Assembly (NCBI GenBank): GCA_015039315.1
Contig: WIDE01000151.1
Span: 1-55,235, forward strand
Source: Clavulina sp. PMI_390
Taxonomy: Eukaryota > Basidiomycota > Agaricomycetes > Cantharellales > Hydnaceae
Length of the DNA stretch: 55,235 nt
Direction of reading: 5' to 3'
The notes beneath the pieces are model-generated. The model ran no database searches. It was not told the origin of the DNA and saw only the letters and a program-made list of their open reading frames with translations. The position numbers and the translations under genes are program-made. Position 1 is the first letter of the stretch; every line of letters begins with the position of its first letter. This document shows positions 23,762 through 35,188 of this stretch, one piece after another.

Positions 23762-24322
23762 TCGTCGTTTTTAGCTCGGCTGACAATCAAGGGAGTTCAG
23801 AGGAGACAACTGATCACATGCCGATTTTTTTTTATATCTCATTGCTCAATTATCTACCTAGATAGCTTGTTAAAAATCGTACATCGGCTCCCCTGGCCCT
23901 TAGAAGGGAGCGGGTAGGTATTATTTATTGAGCCCCAACGATATTATCATGAGTGGCTGGAGAAATTGACATAGGCTGGAATTCCGCATGCGTTGGTGTG
24001 CCACTCACCAAGCATCCACTAATGAAGCTGATCAGTACAGCCATATAGGAGAACCACAACCACCAGCCAATCCCATAACGCTACACGATTCCAGCCCATC
24101 GGTGCAGCACTGGGCTTCTCGTTTATTATGGCCGTAGAAAGCAACCTTTATAAGCGCCGTCTACGAGCGTGTAGCGCCCTGGGAGCCCTTTCTGGACACG
24201 CTGCGGTCAAGAGGGAGAGATTAGTTGGTTCGAGGTGTGGTTGACACCGACGCTGTTTGGATGGAGGAGTTAGTTCTCGGGGCGTGTGAACGACATCTCC
24301 AGTTTGACAGCGAGCTTTGACC
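23762..24322. other. Spacer between the tandem F-box pair
   Basis: 560 bp. It contains a T-run (23826-23833) after the first gene and no recognisable gene. Its last part probably holds the promoter of copy B. Confidence 0.5.
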
Positions 24323-26246
24323 ATGCCCCCGGCCAACCGCCGCGGTCGCAGAGCACGCGGAACTGGTGGGCCTTATACTCGAAGTCCGACCCTCTCCTCG
24401 CTTCCACTGGATATTTTTTGTTTGATAATCGAACTACTTGATTTGCGCGACGTGCTGACCCTAAGCACGGTAAGCACTCCTGAACGTTGGCACTCAATTG
24501 AAGCTGGTGTCTGACCACGGCGACCCGTGGCGCTGGGTCCAAACTTTAGTGTTCTCGCTCCATTTATAAGTTGTTGACCTCCAGCCGCTCAGCCTGGTTT
24601 GGCTTTGCTCAAGATATTATCAACAAGCAACATCGTCGTTTCGTTCCACACTCTTTCAATCTCCCAAACCTCGCTCCAGACGAGCTGCGATACGTAGCAA
24701 CCAATGAGAGCCGCTTAGAACACCGCCTCAAGAATATGGCCTCTGGCGAGTCACTGGAGTGCCGCCCTCTCACGGATGACTGCATATTCAACTTGAAGCT
24801 GCCGCATGAGGCATGTGCGGTCTCTGTATCGCTCCTCCCCGGGGGCCGATGGCTTTACGGCTCGGCTATTGACCCCAACAAACAACGCCTTGTACTGATG
24901 TGTTGGGATTTGGAAGCTTTGAAGCTCCTGGCGTCAAATCCTCATGTGCCGAGGCTTGAACCTGTGGCTAAAATCTCAGGGCTTCATCTCCTCGATCCCG
25001 TCGACATTGACGCACTTGAAGAAGAATCAGAGTTTGGGTCATGGCAGTATCAGACCTTCTGTTATCAGTATGACCCAGAAAGCCAGACGGTCAACCACCT
25101 GATCGCCACTCCTCTTTGGTCGGAGGATGAAACGGACTCGGATGCGTATTGGGACGAGAGAGGCGACAAAAACACCCGGTGAGGACCAGTCCTATCCATT
25201 TCTACCATTTCACTTCACTTCACTAACACAGTTGCGATTTTTATCTTAACAAGGCCAAGTAGTTATGGATTGGAGATTGTACAGCTAACTTGGACTACTA
25301 CAGGAAAGCCGCGCTTTCGTCGAAGAGCCTCCTATGAGCTTTCTGAACAACTGCCAGAGGATGCTACTCTTGAGGGTCTACCGGATGCTTGGATTGACCT
25401 TCAGGGCGATCTTGCTTTCTTTAGCCTTAAAAATGGCGATATGATCATTTGGCGCTGGAAGGACGGGTTACACGGCAGATCCGCAGCGGTGCGTTATCAA
25501 AGAAAGCCTCTTGCTGGCATTATCTGACGAATGATTCACAGGCTCTCGTCTTTGGGAGGACACAATATCAATATAGTCGAGAGCTTCTGACAGAGTACAC
25601 ATTCAGGTCCAATTTTTCCAATATGGTTCCCCTGACAACAGCCCCCACTTCTTCGCTAGAAGTCTTCACGCTCCACGTCGGAGTTGATTCTCCATGGGAC
25701 ACTGAGTTGCAATCATCGAGCACAATTGATGAGAGACGGCATCTGCCACGTGATCACAGCCCTCTTGGGCTCATTGCACTGAAGGATGATGATACGGCGC
25801 TGATTCCCTGGAGCGTGTATGGCTCTAATGGCGGCTTTCGTAACATTCTGATGACTAGCTCATCTCGATCGCGTTCCATCCGTCACCAATTCTGGGAAAG
25901 GCCCTCGCAGATATTCTTCTGCACTGCTCAGCATCTTTTGGCATATTCTGACAAGGATTATTCCATCAGTATCGAAGTGGAATTGGACTTCGATGGTTGG
26001 AGTTGTCCAATGTACCTCCCATTGATGGATAGCGCACCGCGTCAGAGAGAAGGAGACTCAGACAGGGAAATTTTCCTCAATGTTCCACTGAGTGCTGACT
26101 GCTCTCTTGTGGACGCCGAGGAACGATATATCCACATTCATAACATTTGCCCGATCTCTGGGTCAGTTCTGGCAGAGTCAGATGTTAACTACGCCCCCGG
26201 ACACCCTGGTGACCGTTTGTTCGTGCTGGCCAAACTCGCACCTTGA
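24323..26246 (+). CDS. F-box protein, tandem pair member B (4 exons)
   Basis: Exons 24323-24469, 24550-25178, 25254-25488 and 25542-26246 give 571 codons plus stop. Exon 1 is 147 nt in both copies, and the phases of all three introns agree with copy A. The F-box is SSLPLDIFCLIIELLDLRDV, then CSRSIYKLL. Conserved blocks include LLPGGRWLYGSAIDP, SYELSEQLPED, QIFFCTAQHLLAYSD and YIHIHNICPISGS, all clearly alignable to copy A while many other residues differ. So this is an old tandem duplication with both copies open. It is probably an SCF substrate receptor; the ligand is unknown. Confidence 0.8.
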
Positions 26247-26988
26247 CCCGTCTCTCCATTGTCTACTGGCCTGCTGATAGAGTAAATACAAGTCCATATT
26301 AGTAGATTATATATTTAGAAAGCTTTATTTTGAACACTGCGTGCTACATCGTATGAAAGGTCTCTACGCTTGCTAGTCCATCTGACATTGTTATTTCAGA
26401 ATTGACTAGAGCACGCGTCGGGTGAATCACCAAAGGATTAAATATTTGACGAAGTACTTTGCATCCTCAAGCATGCAACTATTATCAATCGTATCACCAT
26501 GTTTCCTGAGAGCAATACATGAAATCAAGCTACTTGACCTTCAGCGTTTCTTCAAGCTTTCCTTATTGAGGGTATCGTCGCTAACATTGGCTATATATCA
26601 TCTTTGCGCTAGTGTATCAATTGACCCGGCTGCATTGAGATACAGCGAACAAATTCTCCATGTCTTTTGGCAAGAAGCTGTTGTCGACGGAAGAGAGGCG
26701 AAGCGCCAAGCTTTGGACCCAAATCTCTTGTGACTATCCCTGCCAAACCTCAAATCAATACCCCCTTTTGTTGATGCTATTCGAGGTGCAATTCATTCAT
26801 TTCCAAATCGAATCGAATCAATCCAATAGATAGCGGAGTTGCAGGAGAAATACGTGAGGCGGTAATGAAGATACAATCTTGTGCGATTACAACGAGCTTC
26901 TCATCCAGGCAGAGGTAGGGGCTGACCAATAGATGGGTGATCGGTACTCAATGGCCTCCCACCAGTTGCTTTCATGAAGGAAGAAGTG
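26247..26988. other. Intergenic, convergent 3' ends
   Basis: About 740 bp of AT-rich sequence between two convergent F-box genes. A plus-strand frame at 26422-26733 has no domain, start context or splice support. A short AATCGAATCGAATCAATCCAA repeat-like stretch lies near 26808-26828. Confidence 0.45.
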
Positions 26989-28432
26989 TCAAATATTAAT
27001 CAGATCGTAGTTCAAAAGGAAGAATTCATACCTGGATTGGTTGCCATGCTTCAGGGAGATGTAGTCGCTCCATTGCGGCTGGTCAGCTGCAGTCACACAG
27101 GCAGCACCTTCCTGCAACCGCCTTTCCACTCTCGAATCCGTGACAGTCCAGCGACCATCAGAAGTGCCTGAGGAAGGCAACCTAGAGGCCTCGATATCCA
27201 CGATGCAATACTCTTGCTCCACACCGTGGCCGAGGCACTGAATTTCCACGCGTTCCAAGGATGGTAGTGGGTCGGTATCTAGCCAATGGGCAAGGCGACG
27301 GGTAGCTTCGAGCGGAGACAAGCTAGCGAACTCAACGGAGGGTATTTGTGGAACTTCATGCCCTCGAGTAGAGCAACCCTGGTTGCGCGTGTCGTCATAC
27401 ATTTGGAAACGAATGGATTTGACTCTGGGGAACAAGTCGGCCAGTTCTGGCCGTTCCAAAGACACCACAGGGTATTCGTCCATGAGATATGGTGCCGTGA
27501 TGTGCCACGTGCAACAGTTTATGCTGAGGTGGAGCTCCTCGAGGGTAGGGCATGCGAGAGCGCATATGACGTCTCCAAGCTCTGTATCATCCCCAACATC
27601 GAAGCAGAGGCGGGCAGAACGCAGCGACGAGATTCCTTCCGCAGTACGAACTTGAAGCGCATCGCCTAGCTCGAATTCGAGCACCGATTCCGAGGAAACG
27701 TCTCCTCCCCAGAGGTAGATTGCCTCCACAGGACTGGAACGGACAAATCCTGATATGATTAACGGATTCGATGACGCGACGAAACGCAAGTGGGGGAGAG
27801 AGGGGAAATTCATGTCGTTGGTTAATGGCGTGCTCACAATGAGCTCTGTGAGGGATGATGCGTAGGATTGGTAAAGAGGGAACAACGGTCGTCCGATCCC
27901 CAGTGAAATGGCAGTCCTCGGAGCGAAAGCTCGGGAGAGAACGGAGATCATTTGTTCTGGCAGGCCAGCCGCAACAATGCGAAGGAGTAAAAGATTTCTC
28001 AAGGACGAGAATGCCTTTTCGACGTCACTGAGTGGCACTGAAAGGAATTGGGATGGCTCAGTGGGATGTGAGTGGCCATGACGTCCTGGGAGGATCAAGG
28101 TAAGGGCGCGAATGTAGATGGCACCTCGACCAAGTCCTGATAGGAAACTGATAAAACGACGAAAATGCACGTGTGGGTCGATTTCGGGGTTTGGTTCAGC
28201 TCCTAGCTGAAACTTGATTGAGCGCCTGAGCAGAGGATAGGCCTCCTCATGGAGGGCTCGAAAGGCTAGAGAGGAGGATTTTAGATCAGGGATCCGGAGA
28301 TAAGATAGAAATTCAGCCTGTAGCTCGGGTAGGAATGGTCGCGAGAAGGCGGGGATCGCTAGAGTTCAGAGCCTCCATTAGATACCACTTTGCTCCACAA
28401 TGGTGGTTTATAGACTCACTTTCAGACGACAT
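26989..28432 (-). CDS. F-box protein, divergent family member (2 exons)
   Basis: Exon 1 is only 13 nt (28432-28420, MSSE plus one base) and exon 2 is 28358-26989, giving 460 codons plus stop. The F-box follows the splice (IPAFSRPFLPELQAEFLSYL, RIPDLKSS). The body shares FPRVKSIRFQMYDD, LPSLERVEIQCLG and IVDIEASR with the other F-box genes in this window. The C-terminus contains QWSDYISLKH in the same exon, corresponding to the WSxxPxY tail that lies in a separate exon in two relatives. So the last intron seems absent here. It is a probable SCF receptor of unknown target. Confidence 0.75.
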
Positions 28433-28708
28433 GTCTATCTCAAAGGTGCTAGCCAAACTTTGCCAGGTGGTAGTGGTTTGTGTGCTGTCTGAACCGCATT
28501 AATGTCGTGATCTTGTGTGATAGGGCCCGGTCGAGCGGAGAGGCCATATCAACATGTCAAGCTCGGTCACAGTGGCTCGTCACAGTCACGCTATGCGCTC
28601 GGAATATCAATTATCAGCACGTTCTTGGGGACGAAGGGCTCGACGACGAAAGCAAAGTTGTGATGATTCGCCCATGGAGTGAGGCTGGTATACATAGATA
28701 AATACTGA

Positions 28709-31700
28709 TTAGATCAGCCGGGTATTGCGCAGCGCAAGCCCATTGATGTATAGAATGCGGTGCGCCGAGTGGGATAACGTGGGCGGTGATTGCTGCTTTT
28801 GCTGTTGTTCCTGAAGCAAATCTTGCAGCGCGCGGAGGCCCTCCACAGCACCACCAGCCTTCGGCGTGGGAGGAACCTTGGGGGCTTGATCAGCAGCCTC
28901 AGCATGCCCTTCCTCCACAACCACGCCTATCTCCATATCAAGATCGGCATCCATGTCAATGACCTCCACGTCATGGTCAAAGAGAATGGGCGGAGGTTCT
29001 CTGAACACCTCTACTACAACATCCCTCCTCCTTCTGCCCTCTTCCTCGTCTGTACTGCTCCGGGTTTCTGCCCACCTTACCAATCTCTCCAAGCTTCTCC
29101 CATCTTCACGCGTGACCACGACAATGCATACATCCATCAACTCCCGATCCGCGTACGCCCGCTCCTCCACATCAATGCTTGGGTTGATCAGACCACCCGT
29201 GCTCGACGAGGCGTACTCCGACTCGTTGCCTTCATTTTGCGAGTTCCAAACAATGGCACCCGCGAAACCTGCCGCTTTCGCAGCGGCGAGCTTGCGGAGG
29301 AAAGTGCAGCCACCGCGCCGCAACAGAAGAACGGAAACTTCGGGGGCGGACCGAGCTTGTGGAGGTGTGAACTGAGATGGAGAATCCGCGGAGGATGATG
29401 AAGGAGCAGAGAAGAATTTATCTGGAGAAATCAAGTAGCCGGCTCGTAAACCAGGGTGGTGATCCTCGCACCCTTCGAGGTTATGATCCTCAGGTAGCAT
29501 AAGGTGGATATCACCATTGAGTGGTGATTCATGCCCAAACTGAAGCGGTTTTTGTGCTCTTGCTTTGGGTGAAATGGTCTTGGATGATGTGCCAGGTGAA
29601 GCAAGCATACGTGGGATGCCAGGGTTCCCGCCGAACGATGCAGTGGCAGCGAGCAGGTCAAACGAAATCGCCATTTCTGTTTCTCCCTCGCGTGGCTCAC
29701 CACCGTCTACAGATGACGTCTTTGGGAGAAGGAACGTTGGGAACTCGCCAGCATCTGGAAGGTCTTCTAGTTCGTCTCTCCCATGTGGAAGGGGGTAGGA
29801 GAAACGGAGGTATACGTCGGGTAGGAAGGAGTGTTGAGAGGCGGAGTTTGAGTTAGGTGAACCCGAATCCGAGCCAGACTCGCCAGTAACACGTTTTGTA
29901 ACAACAGGATCATGGACCCAAACGATATCGCTTTGTCGAAGCGCATATGGGCCCACTGTCAACGATGGAGAGAGAATAAGATTACTCAATAATCAGCAGA
30001 ACGAGAAGTAGATAGATCATACCTTGTGTGATATCATAACCTGTCAGGTCCAGGCGTGCAGTCGCCTGGACCCTCAAGCCCGAAACATTATAAATTAAGA
30101 GCCCTCCATGAATGAGAGCAACTTTGTCAGCTGAGGGAGTGCGATCCTCGACAACAAAGTCTCCATCATGCGAGAGAAGCCATTCCACGACCTATATTCC
30201 CGTGATAGGTGTATAAGGTTGAGAGTAGGCGTAGGTGGTCAACATAGTCGTTGAGGCACAAGGCGACGTAAGGATAAGATTGCATTGCACCGAGAGGTTG
30301 GAAGCGGAAGTCGTAATCGATCGAATGGAAAGAATAATGATAACGAACGGTTGTTGCGATCATTGACGACGACCCCAAGCACAACATTGGAGGAAGGCCC
30401 AGGTGACACGCAAAATCGAAAGAAAATAAGCGATTGTCAGCAATGATTGCCACATCGTAGTGAAAGAAGCAAGTGGAAGAGATAGAAAGACAGTTTCCAG
30501 GGGACGAGTGGGGGAGTTTGGGGTAATATGGAGGGATGGGAGAGTTCTTGACGGCTGAATGTCCTCACCGTCGACATGGATGGTCGTACCAGGGGCAAGG
30601 GCGGCCGCAAGCGAGCTGATGAGATTCAAGAGAGAAGAACTCACGTACTCCTCAACCTTCGGCACCTCACACGATCCATGTGCATCCCACCATTCCTTAT
30701 CCTCCTCTGTCACTACTGCTAACTGCTTTGTTGTCCCCTCAGAAGCGGACACGCCTGGCAACAATGGCTTATCACCACCGAATTCGTACTTCCACGATTC
30801 CGGATCGTATCTCTGATTGACTTTGGCGTTTGATGTGCTGGCGAACTTGGCAGCTGGGAAGCCCATTCCTTGCGAGGCGTCTTTCGTGACGCTGATACCA
30901 CTCAACAATCTGGCGTACTCAAAGTCCCCACGATCACGGATCGTACCCAATAGGGCAGGTGCGGAAGATGGCTGGTCGGCACGTTTTGGTTTCAAGGAGG
31001 GAATGTGAGGGTGGCGATATCGGGGGCACGTCTTGCTTCGGCGACTGTATGCGCCTTGTCGGACTGGAAATTGAGGCGGAAGAAGAGCGTCGGAAGGAGG
31101 GTCTAAGATGGGGGTGGTATGGTTTTCGTGGGTGCGGTAGGTTGGAGGTTTAAGTGATGACGGGGTACGATATGGGTTCATAACTGGGAGTGGATGGCCC
31201 TCCGTGGTGAATACCAGGTTAACGGCATCTTTATTGAGAGGGTTCTCTTCGTCAAAGAGGAGATACAGGTACTAAACAGAGCCATGCTTTAGCTATGACC
31301 TCGATATATTTCAGGGTTCAGCATACCTTGAGGGTTTCGGATAGGGCAAAACTTTCCATCCGATTCTCTTTCTGGTCGAGGAGAAGATTAGAGATAGTGG
31401 CGAGACCGCACTGAACCTTTGCCCGGCGGTTCAAGTCCTCCAGTATCCGTGCACCAACATCGAGATAGAAGGAATCATGGGTAGCCTTCAAGATTTTTTA
31501 GTCAACGTTAGTAGAGGAGTCAATATGAAAAAGACTTACTTGGTAAAGGAAGTATGTGCTTTCGATAAACTCTGTAAAAGAGAGTATCGCTGTTAGTGAG
31601 GGATCCAGTCGTCAAGATACCAGAAGCTGTCGAATCTCACCAGGTCGTAACGGGTATCCTAAACTGATAGCTTGTCGTGTATAGATGTTGAATGTTTCCG

Positions 31701-33317
31701 GTATCCCACTAAATCGTTTCCATAGACCCCAATCTAGCGGTAAGAGGAATGACCCGATTAGATGGTGGACTCTCGCCGCAACAGACGTAAAATGAAAAAC
31801 GTACAAGCAAGATGTGACTTGATCGCATTTTCCAGATCTCCTGCAAGAACCTGTAACCCTGGCCAGAATGCGCCGAGTGAATCGATATGCTGCGCAGCAA
31901 GTTCGCCGCTTCGCATTGCAATAGACCGAAACTACACAACAGCCTCGCAAATCAGCGCCTTACGTCCTCTGATAGAATTGCCAAGAGACTGGTGAAGCGA
32001 AGTCTGGAACTTACCCAGAACCCATCTGCGCTTCGTGAATGTGATAGGAGGGGACCGTAAGAATCGTTCCACACGTCGAGGTATGCTTCCTCGCCCGACA
32101 TGATGTACATCTTGAGGGCATACTCGAAGAACGAGTCAATCCCAGCGCCAATACCGCTCGCAAGGGGTTCAATCCAGTCCTTCAGGTCAAGAGAAGAATG
32201 AGCGCTGCGCATTGGCCGATGGATGAAGAGGCAGGACATACACCGGTGCGAACGTTGATTGCGTTCCCCACCAACCCAAGCTTGCTCCGCCGATTCCATA
32301 CAGCGAAGAAAGCCCTTCGTGCAGCGGCTTCGAAACGCGGGTCTCCGGTGAGCCTAGAGAGTGTTGTGAATTCTAGAAGCAGCGATCCAGCACCCGCCGT
32401 GCAAGACTCTGTTGTTTCCTGTGTTGTGACACCTCTGCGAAGGTTGACCTAAAATGGGGCCGAGTGAGTAATAAGGTACCAATATTCTTCAAAGGGAGGT
32501 GATCCTCACTCTGGCATATGGCATCCCAGTCGGGGTGTTGAATGCCGGCAGCAAGCGCTCGCCGAGGTCTTTCGCTAATCTCAACAATCCACCGTCGTAC
32601 CCCTCAATACCGAAGCCCCATCTCCCCTCTTTGTCGTTCGCAAACATGTGCGCGGAGAGTAGGGATCCAACACCACGGATTGTTATCTCAAACACTTGCG
32701 GCTTGGTGTCCACGTCAAAGGAAAGTGTTTGAAGGACGGTGTTAACCGCCCATGCGAATCCAGACTGGTTGCGGAGGACCACAAAAGAGTCGAGATTATC
32801 GAGGAGCGCAATGGAGACGTTTGCATTGACGTCGTTGAGGTGGATCGCGGCTCTGTAAGCATAGAGTGAGACTTTGTGGGCCACATATATAGAATTCTCT
32901 TGGCGAGAACGTACGGATTCTTCCAGTCGGGCCCTTGCCCTGTGCAGGATATCGGTGATAGCTCATCAAAAGGATAGGCTGTATTTGCGTATACAACATG
33001 TCAATATCGAGGGTGCTGAGTGGCCGGGCCCAGGAGGTATGCCAAGCATAAAGCGGATTAGCACATACCATGGTCCATGTAAGAGTCGAATCCATGCTGC
33101 CACAGAGCTTTTGTTGCATCCCTTGATTAACAATAGAAAAATATCAGAGATACGTATACTGCCACGTTTGTGTACACCAATCGGCCGAGTGGCAATATGC
33201 TTACCTAGCAGCTATCCTCCTTTCAGAGGTCCACGGCTGGGTGTATCGATGCGAGCGCCCGGGCCCACTACCGAACGCCAAGATGGAAGATAGCGCGCTG
33301 AATGCGCCCCATTTCAT
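28709..33317 (-). CDS. EDEM/Mnl1-like GH47 protein with C-terminal PA domain (13 or more exons)
   Basis: Exons read with confidence: 33317-33205, 33121-33069, 32978-32915, 32852-32510, 32448-32242, 32179-32015, 31931-31805, 31733-31641, 31571-31540, 31485-31327, then 31271 to about 30.58 kb, and finally 30191-30023 and 29955-28709. The join between 30.58 and 30.19 kb is unresolved. A possible signal peptide (MKWGAFSALSSILAFGSG) leads into the GH47 barrel: WTSERRIAARDATKALWQHG, FDELSPISCTGQGPDW, NDVNANVSIALLDNLDSF, IGAGIDSFFEYALK, AFWPGLQVLAGD, YPLRPEFIESTYFLY and the calcium-site FTTEGHPLPV. The last exon has a protease-associated domain (RRGGCTFLRKLAAAKAAGFAG). Relatives trim mannose from misfolded glycoproteins in the ER for degradation. 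About 1200 residues in all. Confidence 0.85.
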
Positions 33318-33606
33318 GATCCGCCGTAGCAAGGCCTGCCAGACCCTCCGGTATCAATATGTTGGGGATAGTTGAACGACCAGCAATAGTCTCAGAGATC
33401 CTAGCCCTCCGAGGAAATTCACAGAGCGAGGTGCAAGTGGCAAGAAAGAAAACAAGAAAAGAGCAAGAGGCACGATTCGCCCAAACAATCAACAAGTAGC
33501 ACACGAGAGCTGGCAGTGGGGTTCTCAGAGAGTGTGACGCGTTATGTGTCACAAGTCCCCGAACACCATTCCGCCTCCTCAATTCTGATTCAAGCCAACA
33601 AATAAA
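33318..33606. promoter_or_regulatory. Shared divergent promoter, EDEM-like / zinc-ribbon gene
   Basis: The two start codons are 289 bp apart and divergent, so this is a compact bidirectional promoter. A GTGACGCGTTATGTGTCAC stretch at about 33533-33551 is nearly palindromic at its ends (GTGAC...GTCAC), close to a CRE/bZIP half-site pair. No TATA box is clear. Confidence 0.45.
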
Positions 33607-34856
33607 ATGCCCGATACTACTACTGCAATTCTTGGCCAGTATATGCTTCAGGGATGGGTTAGTGAATTTTCTACCTGTTCGGTAGAAAAAAAACATGCAC
33701 GATCTCGACACTCAGACACCGCACCACCAAAGATTTTGACAGACGATATTTGCCCAACACCAAAATGCAATACACCACTAATGCGAGCACCAAAGAGACT
33801 TGCACCAGAAACGTTCTGTGCCACCTGCGACGGAGGTCCCATTGGAAGCTCGAGTGAGTCAATGCTTCCGATCCTTGCAAGCAAATAGTCGCGCGTCAAA
33901 CCAACATTGCTCTCCTTGTAATAGCACGAGTCAAAAAACCAGAGACTAGCGCAAATGTGGCTTCTTCCCCTTCGCTGTCGTCTGCTTCAGCCTCCTCGCT
34001 TGCCCGATCCCAGGCAAGCCTCACAACTCCTGCTGACAATACAGCAGTTGCCTCCAAAACCCTCTCCCGAGCCTCCACCCCTCCCACTGAAGTCTCTGAA
34101 CCCGATCCTATGGCTGACGACAACTTTGTGCTCCCTCCACCCACTGAGGAAATGCTGCGGCGACGAAGACAATCCGATTATGCGAGTGCAGAAATCGGGA
34201 AGAAACTCCTGGCTGGATGGGCTATGTTGGGCGACGAGTGTCCGAATAGCTCATGCTTTGGGGTGCCACTGGTGAGACCTCCAAAGCGGATCAGTGGTGT
34301 TGACGATGCGCCTAAGGTTCGTTATCTCTCCTAGCTCCGTATGATTTTGCTCGTAATTGATAATCGTTCCGAATCATAGGAGTGTGTCGTGTGCAATAAG
34401 AAATATGTAGTCTCGGATGACGGTAGACTCCAGGAGCTTCAGGCCACCCCTGGAGCCTCCAGCAGCTCAGCGGCCCCACCACCCCCACAACCTACTGCAC
34501 CAGCTTCCGTCCCTGCTACTTCATTACCTCCAGCAACACCCTCCTCTCCGTCTCGAGCTAAGGGCAATCGTCCTGCTGCTACCGCTCCTGCACCAGCCCC
34601 AGTCCCTTCGGTGCCACCTCCTACACAAGCACCAGCACAGCCTATCCCAGTTCCGACCTCATCAACGACCACTGGTTCCAATCCAACAATTGATGCACTG
34701 GAAACCGCCGTTACCGCACTCACGGATGATCTGAACGTCGCCAACGTCCGTGCGGGGGTGAGAGCCAGTGGAATCAATGCAAAGCGAGTGGGCGAGTTGT
34801 CGGTGGCGCTGAAGCAAGCCTTGGAGGCGCTGGAGGTCGCCAGGAGAATACTCTGA
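33607..34856 (+). CDS. ZNRD2/SSSCA1-type protein with two zinc ribbons (4 exons)
   Basis: Exons 33607-33657, 33733-33853, 33925-34316 and 34380-34856 give 346 codons plus stop. The first ribbon has YMLQGWILTDDICP with cysteines 24, 29, 46 and 49. The second has LLAGWAMLGDECP with cysteines 163, 168, 190 and 193. Both match the Sjogren syndrome/scleroderma autoantigen 1 (ZNRD2) pattern of GW, then C-x4-C, then PL, then C-x2-C. They are separated by a Ser/Ala-rich linker, and a long Pro/Ala-rich region follows the second, with a short helical C-terminus (ALKQALEALEVARRIL). Function in fungi is not established. The splice joining GW to ILTDD restores the motif and fixes exon 2. Confidence 0.85.
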
Positions 34857-35188
34857 TCTGGTGCCGTTAGAGACAATTTGTGTGCATAATATACGCGCAG
34901 TATATAAGCCTCTTGCTCGCTCCAGATCAACGTATCACCTCGTATAGTCATGCCGTGATTCAAGCGGGATGAAACATCTACTGGAATATCGCCACTGGCT
35001 GAGGCCCACTTAGTATGATCAAAAACATAATGTTCGAGTGTAATGGAAGATATTCATTTGATTGGAAAATGAGTACAAATGGTTCGATCGTCTAAGTAAT
35101 TGGCTAATGGTGAGGAAATACCATCGCGCTCATGAGACGTGTGCGCGGTTTTCGGAGCCAAAGGCAGGTCTACTCCTGATCGTGTAGC
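34857..35188. other. Convergent spacer, zinc-ribbon gene / SDR 1
   Basis: 332 bp of AT-richer sequence holding two 3' ends. No gene is seen. Confidence 0.5.

Noticed and set aside
34439..34963. 174-codon minus-strand frame rich in Gly, Ala and Val
   Set aside because: Antisense of the Pro/Ala-rich tail of the zinc-ribbon protein.
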